Source: Euprymna scolopes (Eukaryota > Mollusca > Cephalopoda > Sepiida > Sepiolidae). Taken from it: a stretch of DNA of 20,111 nt. The position numbers and the translations under genes were made by a program. The stretch's first letter is position 1, and each line of letters begins with the position of its first letter. Where the stretch lies: positions 76,918,067 to 76,938,177 of the forward strand of contig CM044518.1 in the NCBI GenBank assembly GCA_024364805.1. Reading direction: 5' to 3'. The notes under the pieces are model-generated. The model had not been told where the DNA came from. It was given only the letters and a program-made list of their open reading frames with translations, and searched no databases. Positions 8,195-17,101 of this stretch are shown piece after piece.

Positions 8195-10140
8195 TCATAT
8201 AATGTATATACGTCCAGTAATCCCTCACAATTTACTTTTTATTAGCAGCCCTTTGTTCAAAACTTTATCAAAGGCCTTAGGTATATCAAGAGCTACAGCT
8301 CTGGATTCACCTGCCTTATCGAGTGCATGGTATCTGCGTTCAGATATGACTGTTAAAATATCTGCAGTAGAACGAGATTGCCTAAATCCATACAGTTTTT
8401 CAGATATTTTTTTTTTATTTTAGTGCTTGATTAATAAAGGTTTCAAAGATTTTAGCGAAGAGAGGGAGGAAACTGATAGGGCGATTGAATTGAGAGGATC
8501 AGTCTTTTCACCAGACTTCTTGTACATAGTACCATAGAGGACATCTTCCAGCTATAAGGGAAGCAAGATCCAGCAAGGCATTTATTGTAGAGCTTGGAAA
8601 GTACAGGGACTAGCTCAGTTGAGCATTTCTTAATTATTATAGCAGGCATGATATCAAGCCCACAGATCTTGGAGGTGTCTAAGTTTTTTAATGATATCGC
8701 GGACATGAGAACGGGTGATTTTCACATCATCTAGTGTGGCTGTCGTCCGGTAAATTTGGGAGGGAGTTGTTTGTTGACTTTAATATGGAGTTGGGTGCAA
8801 ATCGCCGGGCAAACAGTTCCGCCTTCTCGGTGGCCGTACATGCGACATTTTTTGTGTTGGATTGTGATGGAATTACTGAGTTTCCTTTTTTCACTACAAT
8901 AGATTTTCTAGAAGTCGCGAGTTCCTATCTTTTGTGGTTCTATGCGTTCTCTAGTTATTTCAGCATGCCTTATTTTGGCTGTCGCTATATCTCTTACAAG
9001 GATTTATAGCATCTATGAAGTTTTACCTATTTGTATTTGACTTATGACGTAAGAATCGGCGGAATGCATGTTCTTTTTGTGCAATGGCAGCTGCACAATC
9101 AGTGGTGACTCATGGGGTGAGTGGGGCTTGCTATAAGACTTCCGTGTGGGAACATGTGCTTCAATGCCCGATTTGCACTATTCAGCTGTCCCATTGACAC
9201 ACTGTTCAGCAAGAAATGAAAAGATATTGGTCTGTGGATCATCTCTTGTGTTGTCCAATAGCTTCCAGTCAGCCCTTTTGTAGTACCTTGTTGTTTTGAA
9301 CAATGGTTCCTAACCTGGTATTGGGATTTAAGTATGATGTCAACTGATACCACTATGTGGTCTGCGTTTCCAAGTGGGCTTTGACCATTAGTCATACAAT
9401 CTTCGGGTAAGGTTTAGAAGTGAAGCCTGCTGGCGTTCACAACCTGAAAGGCAAGTTGGGAATGGGCTATAGAGAAACTGTGTGAGGGAATGGGCTATAG
9501 AGAAACTATAAGTAGAGTGCTCAGCTGCATCTGTGTAACCTGAAAAACCAAGCCATTTTTATGGTGGGTATTAAAGTCACCAAACATGTACTTGGATGTT
9601 ACTATCTAACGATAGGGCTGCTTCTATCACAGACATGGTCGGTTAGGTTACAGACCTGACTTGAGGAAGAACGGTAGAGAAAATATAAGTAACTAATGCA
9701 GCGATAAAAGGCTAGTCGAAAGCACATAAAGGCCTAGTAATCCGATTCAAGACGTTGCTCTCTAGTTAAAAGGATGGTGCTACGAATATAGACTCAAAAC
9801 CCATGCATATATCTATCCGAGTCCTTACAGCAGAAAGGGAGATATCATGTTAAAGTAGTTAGAGCGGATTGAGGAGTGCAAGTTTGTTTCACTTAATGCT
9901 AAGATATTCTGGGAGTCTACTAAGGGGTAAGGCTCTATATTATCTAGATTACTGCTAAGTTCACAGATATTTGTGAATTTGAGCCTCAAGTGAGTAGGTG
10001 ACTTGCTTTTGTTTAGGTGGTTGTCTGGTTTGATCATGATATTTGTTTGGGTTGTCATTTCATTACGTTTTTGGTTAATTTCAGGTTGAGGAGAGTGTTT
10101 AACAAAGTGGGAAAGTTTATACGCCAAATATAAACATTCA
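8195..10140 (-). mobile_element. Jockey-superfamily LINE fragment, copy B
   Basis: Second minus-strand copy of the same broad LINE family as copy A, diverged by roughly a third at nucleotide level by eye. It keeps more of the 5' part. The endonuclease begins near 9980 with LRLKFTNICELSSNLDN, followed by ILALSETNLHSSI near 9890. A GDFNTHHKNGL motif lies near 9575, and SPLGNADHIVVSVDI near 9375 ends the endonuclease. RT fingers show NKCLAGSCFPYSWK near 8560 and GFRQSRSTADILTV near 8370, and motif A reads VALDIPKAF near 8280. Like copy A it stops just after motif A, lacking the YADD box, thumb and 3' UTR. Several frameshifts and stops break it. A 28-bp tandem duplication lies at 9458-9513. Confidence 0.82.
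9458..9513. repeat. 28-bp tandem duplication in LINE copy B
   Basis: The phrase gggaatgggctatagagaaact occurs at 9458 and again at 9486, giving two adjacent units of 28 bp that differ only near their ends. The unit is not a multiple of three, so it shifts the endonuclease reading frame. Confidence 0.85.
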
Positions 10141-10545
10141 ATGGTCCATTATCCGAGTCCCGTCTAGAAAGTTGTGGCCACGCGAAATCCTACCGGAAAT
10201 AGCAGCAGGATCGCTTCCCATGGCACTACAACTATCTCGATATCATACAACTGATGATAGAGCATCCGCTTTAAACGCTGTAAAAGAGTTAGGGTCCCTG
10301 TACTGTTAGTCGGAAGCAGCAGCCAAACAAACTATCAATCACGTAACCTCTCAGACAAAACCGGCCCAAACCAGCCGAGTTAGCACAAATGGCATGCAAG
10401 CCACATGTTAGCCCCCCTTGATTTTACGTATATAATGCTGTTGATATAGTATGCCTTACAAGTTTAAATGATGTGAACGAGGCCAATTCAAGGTTAGTTC
10501 TGTCCAGCAACAAAGAAGATATGCCAACTTCTAAAAAGGTTAAAA

Positions 10546-10547
<2 letters not shown>
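10141..10547 (-). other. Possible 5' leader of LINE copy B; no gene seen
   Basis: About 400 bp upstream (in LINE orientation) of the endonuclease coding part and bounded by the ATT microsatellite. I see no domain or long frame on either strand. It could be the LINE 5' UTR, a remnant of ORF1, or unrelated flanking DNA. Confidence 0.3.

Positions 10548-10611
<64 letters not shown>
10548..10611. repeat. (TTA)n trinucleotide microsatellite
   Basis: About 21 uninterrupted TTA units. The absence of interruptions points to a recently active, probably length-polymorphic tract. Confidence 0.95.
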
Positions 10612-10698
10612 CTGATAAGTAATCCCTTGCGTATCACATTACAAATCCACGCAATAATATGGGAGGGGAGACTATTTTAAAATATCGTCCTAAATTGG

Positions 10699-10755
10699 AA
10701 ATGGAGCAACGGACTTATATTAAGTAGATATTAATAAGTCCCTCGTCCCCCATTT
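10699..10755. repeat. Imperfect foldback, about 20-bp arms
   Basis: The left arm aaatggagcaacggacttat (10699-10718) pairs with the reverse complement of 10734-10755, with a perfect ggacttat/ataagtcc core and a loop of about 15 nt. It is a strong hairpin in otherwise unassigned sequence. Confidence 0.55.
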
Positions 10756-10799
10756 TTACCTTTTCATTTTTTTAAATGGAGAGTAGATAATGCACTGTG

Positions 10800-12320
10800 G
10801 ATGTGTTATCGGCAGCTCCAGAAACTCTCGCTTCTCCTTATTTGTCCCTCAGTCCTCGGCCTTGTTCAGAACCGTGCCGAGTCGTGTCAATGAACTTGTT
10901 TGGTAGCGTGTCGGATCGCATCGGCGGTATTGTTTTTGTTGAGTCGTGTAGACGAAAGCTTTCGTTTGAAATGCCGGTTGTCGCAGTCGTATGATAACAG
11001 TATATTTTTTAGTTTAATTTGGATTGGGTTCATCTCTTTGCCTTTGTCAAGTAGTCCTCTTTTTTAGCGGTTCGTTCAGTGAGTCATTCATATTGGGGAT
11101 GAATATCTAGTAATCGTTCGATAGCGCCACAAAACCTTTGTACTTCTGTAATATTTTGGGAGCCAGTATATCGTTTATAGCTGTGGCTTTTTGGAGCCGG
11201 GTTGGTACTGGTTTTGTCTATACAGTGGTCCAAGTATTTAATTTCTTCCATTAAGAAATCATGCTTTCATGATATTAAAAGCAAAATACTGTATTCGAGA
11301 GAATAGCTTCTTGATATTGTTCTCTTGTAACGAAACCAGGGTTGTTCAACATAGTAGCCATCATTTCTTGATAAATGACGCGCGCTTCTTTGACTCCAAA
11401 AGCTATGTTAATACAGAGCAATTTGCTGTGCGATGTGGACAGTCTTTAGCCTAATATATAGCTCTACGCCGATAACATGGACTTGGTAGTGACTTACTTT
11501 GCTTTTCTGTGCGGCAGGAATAATGCTGCTTCCTTTTTATTTTCTCTGCTTTTTTTTCATGACGCCAGATTCTTCATGTTCTTGAAATCTTTTTAACGCT
11601 ACTCACTCATTGGCAGTTTTTTAACAACTTGTGTAGTGTTAGGTTTTGGCTCACTTTCTAATGCGTCGAATATCAGTCTTTTGCCTATACTAATTCTTGT
11701 ACAAATATCAGGCACTTGAAATTGTCAGTACTCAGTTTATCGAGTTTAATTCGTTGCAATGTTTGTAAACTATTGATGTAAATGTTAAATAGTCTTCGTC
11801 ATCTTTCTTGGTTAAATTCAGGTATTCCACCGTTCGTGAAATAAAGATGTTTTAGGGCTGAACAGTTCTTTTAAGAGTTTTACAGTTTCAGAACAAGTTA
11901 ATCACACGTTTTTTACGGTAAAATATAATCCATGAATGTGTTGTGTTTTGTAAATCCCAGTTTTCGCAGCAATAAGCGGACCTTTTTGGAGTTCGGTCAA
12001 TCGACATAATCAATGTAATACAGGTCTTCTAAAATACAAGGCAAAAGTCCTGTCATCGTAAATGAAATTGTCAGTAGTATTCTAGACTATATTTTCTGAG
12101 AAAACTTTTGCTCTAAGTTACTTAGTCTTTATTTGTTAAAGTTTGTATCAATACGTCCGTTTACTCTTGTTGTTCCAGTAGTATCAATTTTTCTTGTTAT
12201 TATTCCAGTACCAATTAATATCTATCTTCCATTTTCTGTTGTTGTTCCTGAAACATTTCTTCGTTATTTTGTGTGCTGCAAAACTATTTGATATTTTTTA
12301 CATTTAATTTCAAGTCTTCC
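10800..12320 (-). mobile_element. Ty3/Gypsy fossil of K02A2.6-like type (gag and RT parts)
   Basis: Third Gypsy fossil, unrelated in detail to the other two, minus strand and heavily broken. High to low coordinates: a gag region (about 11580-12250) with LNLTKKDDEDYLTFTS near 11800 and NFKCLIFVQEL near 11690, both typical of the retroviral-like gag of K02A2.6-type elements. The RT palm follows at about 11330-11430, with SFGVKEARVIYQEMM-like sequence. The RT connection shows EEIKYLDHCIDK near 11220 and NITEVQRFCGAI near 11130. Below about 11000 the similarity fades, and 10800-11000 is included only tentatively. No LTRs were found. I judge it old. Confidence 0.65.
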
Positions 12321-13284
12321 ATTGTTAGTTATTATCTTTTCAGCAGAGGGAAGAAAAATTCATATGGAGTTGTATTTCACTTCTGACGAATACCTCTACC
12401 TGTACAAGAGATTGAGAGCTGAAAATAACATGGAAGATGGAGAAAGCCAAGATAAGACAAATAAAAGTAGGATAAATAGGAACAATCCCAAAAAACTTCA
12501 AAAAAATGGTATAGATTAGAATCAGGACATGCATGAGAAGATATAACGGATATGAACAAATATAAGATAACCCCTTGAATGCAGAGATCAATACGCATTA
12601 ACTACACAACGCTAATCGGGCATATAGAAACTGCAACAGAATTAAAACAAAGAGATAGAGGAACACAACATAGAACTCAAGGAAGTTTAAACCGTATAGT
12701 TGTAAGCTAACCTCCCGCATTTAAAAATATTTTAGTATCAACATCAACATGCACCACACAAAATAGTCGTGAAGAGTCAAAAAGGATGGAGAGACTGAGA
12801 AGAGAAAATACTAATCAGAGCTCCACTGGATGAATACAAAGAGTACTAGGATCTTGGGGAGATTAATTCCCAGCCAAATTTCAGTGAAGGTTACTGGTCG
12901 ATGCCAGTGAAAATCAATGGCAAACGGCTGTTGGGATAACGCAAATTCATTTGTAAAGTCTATCAAAATAGGAGAGAGTACCTGAAATCTGGAGAGATTT
13001 GATGTCACACAGGCTCTAAGGGACACTGCAGGTTGTTGACAAAGAGAAATCTTTGACGATGACCTCTGCGAAAACTCTTAGTGAGTACAAACAATAATAA
13101 AAATAATAATAATTCTGATTTCGTTTATCAACATCTCCCTGGAAAAAGGTGGAATTAATTTCCCTCAATCCCGCCTCCAAATCAGGAGCTTCAAAGATCA
13201 AGGTTTTTCCCACGGATGTTGGTGGTACCTACAATAGCTGAAGTCTGAAGGCCGACTAAAATATCAGGGATTCGTAATTTTTCA
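12321..13284. other. Unassigned region with possible worn coding sequence
   Basis: I recognise no family here. The plus strand has a charged, lysine- and asparagine-rich open stretch at 12322-12519 (RLRAENNMEDGESQDKTNK) that could be a helical or coiled segment, as in a LINE ORF1. Further down, frames read SQPNFSEGYWSMPVKINGKR near 12870. On the minus strand 12811-13213 is also fairly open across two frames. Nothing decides between a decayed unknown element and chance. A short AAT-rich patch lies at 13092-13113. Confidence 0.35.
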
Positions 13285-13510
13285 ATTGTCTTCCAGGCGT
13301 ATTAGAACTGCACGCCGGTGGAACTCTGTTCCGTCTGCCTGCTTCCCACCGGACTATAACTTGGATGTCTTCAAGTCCAACGTTAACAAGTTCCTGATGA
13401 ACCGCCCCCTTAAGTAAACACTTCATAAAATCTCCACACTAACGTAATGTACTTGCAATAACCCTTATCCCTGAGTGACTTCCGGGCCTTGATAAGTGGT
13501 GATCACTGTG
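13285..13510 (+). mobile_element. Jockey-type LINE, 3' end fragment (RT C-terminus and 3' UTR)
   Basis: The plus strand reads a short open segment with WNSVPSACFPPDYNLDVFKS (about 13318-13377), then NVNKFLMNRPLK and a stop near 13416. This is the standard C-terminus of Jockey/CR1-type LINE polymerases (family RLWNSLPSSCFP...FK). About 90 bp follow, ending in an A-rich run (tgtgtaaaaaaaag) near 13508 that may be a worn poly(A) tail. It is 5'-truncated, as usual for LINEs, and lies in the opposite orientation to copies A and B. It represents the part those copies lack. Whether it belongs to the same subfamily is unknown. Confidence 0.65.
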
Positions 13511-13584
13511 TAAAAAAAAGGCGACTTGATACTACTCCTTGCGTACCTACTTCGACGGGATTATTTGTTTTAACCCCTTATCTT

Positions 13585-14271
13585 CAAGGCCAATGGAGCA
13601 TTCGTTTACCTTCTCTCTCACATTCCTGCCACAGAGTACTGAGAAGTCTACAATCTGCCAGTTTTTTAGACCTTGTCAATGACGACCAAATCCGAACAAT
13701 TATGTTCCAATTGCTTAATCGCTATGACTCTTTTGTCCATCCATACCTGTACATTTCCATCCTCACTTTTTTTCACTTCATCAGGAACCTCCGAAAACCA
13801 CTTTCCAGCACACTTCATCCCAACCCTCTTACACACCTCCCAATATATCCGAAGTCCCATGCGATCGTGTCCTTTGCGGTATTCTCTAGGCCAATCCATT
13901 ACACCCTGCTGCAAGGTGCGCAATTGATTCTGAGGTCTTACCACAAATCCGGCATTCTCCAGCAATTTACTCTCCTAGAACTACTTTTAGGACAATCGTG
14001 TTCCTAACGCCTGCTCTTGTGCTGCACAAACAAAAGCTTCAGTACTCTTAGCCAAATATCCACCTCTAAGCCATTGCCATGATCTTTCATCAGCCTCTTC
14101 TGTTATATTCTGGAAGAACCTTCTGTGCATTTTCTTCCTAGCCAGTTCCTCTGCCCTTTCTCTATCCAGACGTTTTACATAATCAGCTTTGGTCTCACAT
14201 ACCTCACCTTCATTGGACACAACCTTAAGCATCCACTCCCCACTTCTAACCACATGCTCCTTCAACGACAT
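13585..14271 (-). pseudogene. R2/R4-like LINE: CCHC finger and restriction-like endonuclease
   Basis: Frame 13987-14271 holds the pre-finger helix region (DYVKRLDRERAEELARKKMH and SWQWLRGGYLAKSTEAFVCA). A CCHC finger, CRICGKTSESIAHLAAGC, lies at about 13902-13955 in a shifted frame between two nearby indels that cancel each other. The endonuclease follows: YRKGHDRMGLRIYWEVCKR (near 13860), then W-x10-E..CSDLVVIDKV (near 13680), where the family usually reads RPDIVVID; here the proline-aspartate is serine-aspartate. The CKIVDFSVL-like segment near 13645, carrying the catalytic lysine area, follows in another frame. The nuclease cuts the target site to prime reverse transcription. The domain ends early, near 13585. 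Confidence 0.8.
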
Positions 14272-15277
14272 TTCATTCCTCTCCGACCTTCTTTCCTCTT
14301 TTGATACAGCCTCGCTACGCTACTTCGAATGTGAAATATACCAAACATTACTAAAACCTTTCTTGTTTTGATATCCATGGCATACAACTCCTTGTCAGAC
14401 CATTCTAACACTCCTGTATTGTATCTCAAAACACTGTCTGCCCATGCATTCACTGCTTTCATAAGGTTTCCTCCATACAATTTCGACTTGGCAATTAGTT
14501 TCACTCTTTTAAGATACTCCTTCCTAACTTTCTTCCTCATTTCTTTCTTCATGATGCCTACACCCTCCAACACTCCCAAATACTTATATCCTGTATCTTC
14601 TATTTCTTTCATGATTTCTCCATTTAGCAGCACTATTCCATTCGAATGAATCTTTACTCTCCTTTTCATCACCAGCACCGCACATTTACTAATCCCAAAC
14701 TCTAACCCAATGTCTTCCGAGTATGTCCTTACGAGCTCTACCAGTCTGTCTATTTTCTTTTCATTTTTACCGAATATTTTCAAATCATCCATGAATAGTA
14801 GATGGTTGAGCCGTCTGTAACCAGATCCAAAGTTATACCCCAGTTTTTATCTCTTCAAGAGGATGCACAGTGGCATCATTATCATTACAAAAAGAAGTGG
14901 CGATAACGAATCTCCTTGGAATATTCCACGTTTAATGTCAACCTGTCCCATCACCTCTCTGTTTGCTGTAAGCACCGTTTTCCATTGAGTCATACTTGTC
15001 TCCAAAAGCCTTACCACATTCCTAGCAAACTTCATTATCAATACTGTTTCACGGATCCATGAATGAGGAACCATGTCATAAGCCTTTCTGTAATCGATCC
15101 ATGCTACACCCAGATTCCTCTTCTTCCTCTTTGCATCCTGCATTACTGCCTTACCAATCAGTAAATGCTCCTTAGTACCTCTCGAGCCTTTCCGACACCC
15201 TTTCTGTTCATCAGGGAAACCACCATTACCCACAAGATATCCATAAATGTTTTCCCGCAAAGATTCCAGTTAACAGT
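14262..15277 (-). pseudogene. R2/R4-like LINE: RT palm and thumb
   Basis: The best preserved block. Starting just below the solo LTR, it shows DEQKGCRKGSRGTKEHLLI (near 15190), motif A as WIDYRKAYDMVPHSWI (near 15080, with the first catalytic aspartate), GIFQGDSLSPLLFV (near 14915) and the FMDD catalytic box near 14790. After these come the thumb blocks LEFGISKCAVLVMKR (near 14695) and YKYLGVLEGVGIMKKEMR (near 14570). One in-frame stop at 14847-14849 divides an otherwise continuous frame from 15260 to 14265; a frame change follows near 14270. The RT copies element RNA into the nicked chromosomal target. Confidence 0.88.
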
Positions 15278-15285
15278 TGTAGAAA

Positions 15286-15379
15286 ATGTGTAAGGAAAGT
15301 TCTTTAAAATTACTGCGCCCTCTGTAGATGTATAAGGAAAATCCTTTAAAAGTACTGCGCCCTCTGTAGATGTGTAATG
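15286..15379. repeat. 42-bp tandem repeat inside the solo LTR
   Basis: Two units of 42 bp start at 15286 and 15328, each containing aaggaaa, ctttaaaa and ctgcgccctctgtag; a third begins at 15370 and fades after about 10 bp. Such repeats at the 5' side of an LTR often act as enhancers. Confidence 0.9.
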
Positions 15380-15458
15380 TTGCAGCAACGTAAAGCAATT
15401 CAATAACCAGTAAACACCGGTTCTGCACGGAATCCAACTAGCAAGGTCGCGACGCGAA

Positions 15459-15510
15459 CGGTTACTCAGAACGGACCCAACAATCGGTTACTCAGAACGG
15501 TCCCAACAAC
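15459..15510. repeat. 26-bp tandem repeat inside the solo LTR
   Basis: cggttactcagaacgg at 15459 recurs at 15485, giving two near-identical 26-bp units, followed by the first letters of a third (cggtaag). Confidence 0.9.
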
Positions 15511-15695
15511 GGTAAGATATGCTCACACCCACACGGCACGAGAAGCAACAGCAACACGATTCCCGACCAAGTCAATCATCGCTCTCACAACGTCTTTCAA
15601 TCACCCGCTTTTATGGCCGTTGCAGGCCGGCTAAATTTGCATATTGCGAGAATTCATGTGACTTTGTGAGATATCATCCTTTACAAAAGACGGCG

Positions 15696-15707
15696 GCCGC
15701 CATCTTG
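15696..15707 (-). promoter_or_regulatory. Yin Yang 1-like site in the solo LTR
   Basis: The reverse strand reads caagatggcggc, matching the YY1 core AAnATGGCGGC. It overlaps a ggcggccgcc palindrome. YY1 sites are common just downstream of start sites in TATA-poor promoters. Only the motif match is seen; no activity is shown. Confidence 0.5.
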
Positions 15708-15751
15708 ATCTTTCTTTCTCTATTTTCGGTCGGCGACGCCGAGCCGGCCCC

Positions 15752-15760
15752 GAGGTAAGT
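15752..15760 (+). promoter_or_regulatory. Splice-donor-like site near the 3' end of the solo LTR
   Basis: The sequence gaggtaagt at 15752-15760 is a consensus 5' splice site on the plus strand, about 85 bp before the LTR end. A leader donor of this type could serve the parent element or a chimeric transcript. No acceptor was identified. Confidence 0.4.
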
Positions 15761-15841
15761 CTTTCCTTTTCGTCCGTCTCTCTTACGAACCCACACAACA
15801 CACAAACACGCGGGCGCTTGTCTCCTGGATACAAATTACAA

Positions 15842-16968
15842 CAGTTTCAACATTAATTTGAAATTGGTCTATAATTGATGGCATATGTTCCCTAAGCCTA
15901 ACCCGATCTTTCCAAATTAGTGTCGTCCTTCTCTTAATAAGCCAATCAGGGACATCCCCCGACTCTACGACCTTTTCAGGGAAGGAGCTATAGGTAAATA
16001 AAGGCATTGGAACTGTTTAAACCAGAATCCCATCACTCCATCTGGACCAGGTTTCTTCAAGCTTATCATCCTTCGTATGCCAGCCTTCACGTCACTAATG
16101 GTTATCTCAACGTTTTTCATCCGCTGCATTCCTGATAGCCTTTCTCTGACCTTTCCCAGCCAGCTAGCCTTCTTATTATATCGCCCTTCGGCAGACCAAA
16201 TCCCACTCCAGAACTCCCTGCTTCCTGCATTTGGAGTGTTATTATTTCCCGCATGTTTACTACCATTTAATTCTTTATACAGCTGAGACTGATTGCTCCG
16301 GAAAAGATTGTTCTGCCGGAACGCATCACTTCCAACAAAGTTCCTAATTTTCATACCACCAGTACGGACCTTCTCTTTCAACATTGTTAGAACGCTCATC
16401 GTTCCCTTTTCCAGCAAAGCTCGTCGTTGGCTTTCTATCCTAGTTTAACTCCTTTTCTTATTTCTTTTATTCTACGAATGTCTTTCTGCCACCGTTTAAT
16501 ACCTTCGTTAAGCCGCCTCTGCCAGTGTGGCCTTCTATCCTTCATTTCTCTCTTTCTCTTCTGTATTAAGCCAAGACGATTCGCAACAACATATGACGCT
16601 GCATATAGAAGCTCCGTAATCGATCTGTTCTTTCTTATCATGTTGTGAATTACTCCTTGAACTATTTTTACCTCGCTTTTCGCCTTCCGCCTATCACTAC
16701 TCTTCATGTTTGGAATATCTATGATCTCGTCCCAAAGAAGAATCTCTCTTAACTTCTGAAGTACTTATTTTTCTACAGAAATCAAAGCTCGAACTTCATC
16801 ACCACTTCTCCATACATCTGCTCTTTCCACTGGTTCCATTGTCTCAGAGCCATTGATCTCATCTGCCTTAAATCCTTCAAACTCCTTCTCATCATTTCTC
16901 CTAACCATAGGATTCCATTCCGCCTCAGTTGCCCGCCTCTCATCATCGTTTACATTTCCCTTCTGCAC
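15842..16968 (-). pseudogene. R2/R4-like LINE: linker and RT finger region
   Basis: Minus-strand frames 16765-16968, 16435-16707, 15965-16417 and 15842-16007 follow one another as expected for the linker and RT fingers. Key blocks are WQRRLNEGIKRWQKDIRRI (near 16500), SNQSQLYKELNGSK (near 16270), KKPGPDGVMGFWFK (near 16030, the conserved K.PGPDG turn of LINE RTs) and GDVPDWLIKRRTTLI (near 15930, the family DWL..GRT.LI block). A frame change near 16010 separates the last two. The region breaks off at 15845, exactly where the solo LTR with its target duplication begins. Confidence 0.8.
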
Positions 16969-17101
16969 TTCTACTCTCTCAGTTTTTCATCAGAGCTAGT
17001 TTTAACAATTTTATTTCGTTATTCATTTCATTCCTAACCATCTGTTCAACCTCTTCCCTTACAATCACAGAAAGAAGGTTGTTATTTTTAATTTGTTTTA
17101 A

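Larger units (their letters stand above)
15278..15840 (+). mobile_element. Solo LTR inserted in the R2/R4-like LINE, with 5-bp target duplication
   Basis: The 563-bp unit begins TGTAGAAAATG and ends ACAAATTACA, giving the TG...CA (TGTA...TACA) termini of an LTR. It is flanked on both sides by acagt (15273-15277 and 15841-15845), a perfect 5-bp duplication. Minus-strand LINE RT sequence stops at one flank and resumes at the other. The LTR is much richer in GC and CpG than its surroundings and has two internal tandem repeats, a Yin Yang 1-like site and a splice-donor-like site. No internal retroelement sequence is present, so the unit is a solo LTR, likely left by LTR-LTR recombination. Five-base duplications fit Gypsy or BEL/Pao families; the family is otherwise unidentified. 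The intact duplication suggests a fairly young insertion, later than the LINE. Orientation is inferred from the donor-like site. Confidence 0.85.

Noticed and set aside
8016-8423. Plus-strand open frame of 135 codons
   Set aside because: It crosses the boundary between the Gypsy fossil and LINE copy B and is antisense to the RT motif A region. No domain is visible.
10797-10994. Plus-strand 65-codon frame with SPRPCSEPCRVV, considered as a small secreted protein
   Set aside because: No signal peptide, and it is antisense to a tentatively assigned Gypsy segment. Nothing else supports it.
13489-14007. Plus-strand open frame of 172 codons, the longest plus-strand frame in the window
   Set aside because: It lies opposite the endonuclease and finger part of the minus-strand LINE, shows no domain, and is explained as an antisense shadow of real coding sequence.
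14368-14649. Plus-strand open frame of 93 codons with hydrophobic content
   Set aside because: Antisense to the LINE RT thumb; the hydrophobic bias follows from the lysine- and glutamate-rich minus-strand coding sequence.
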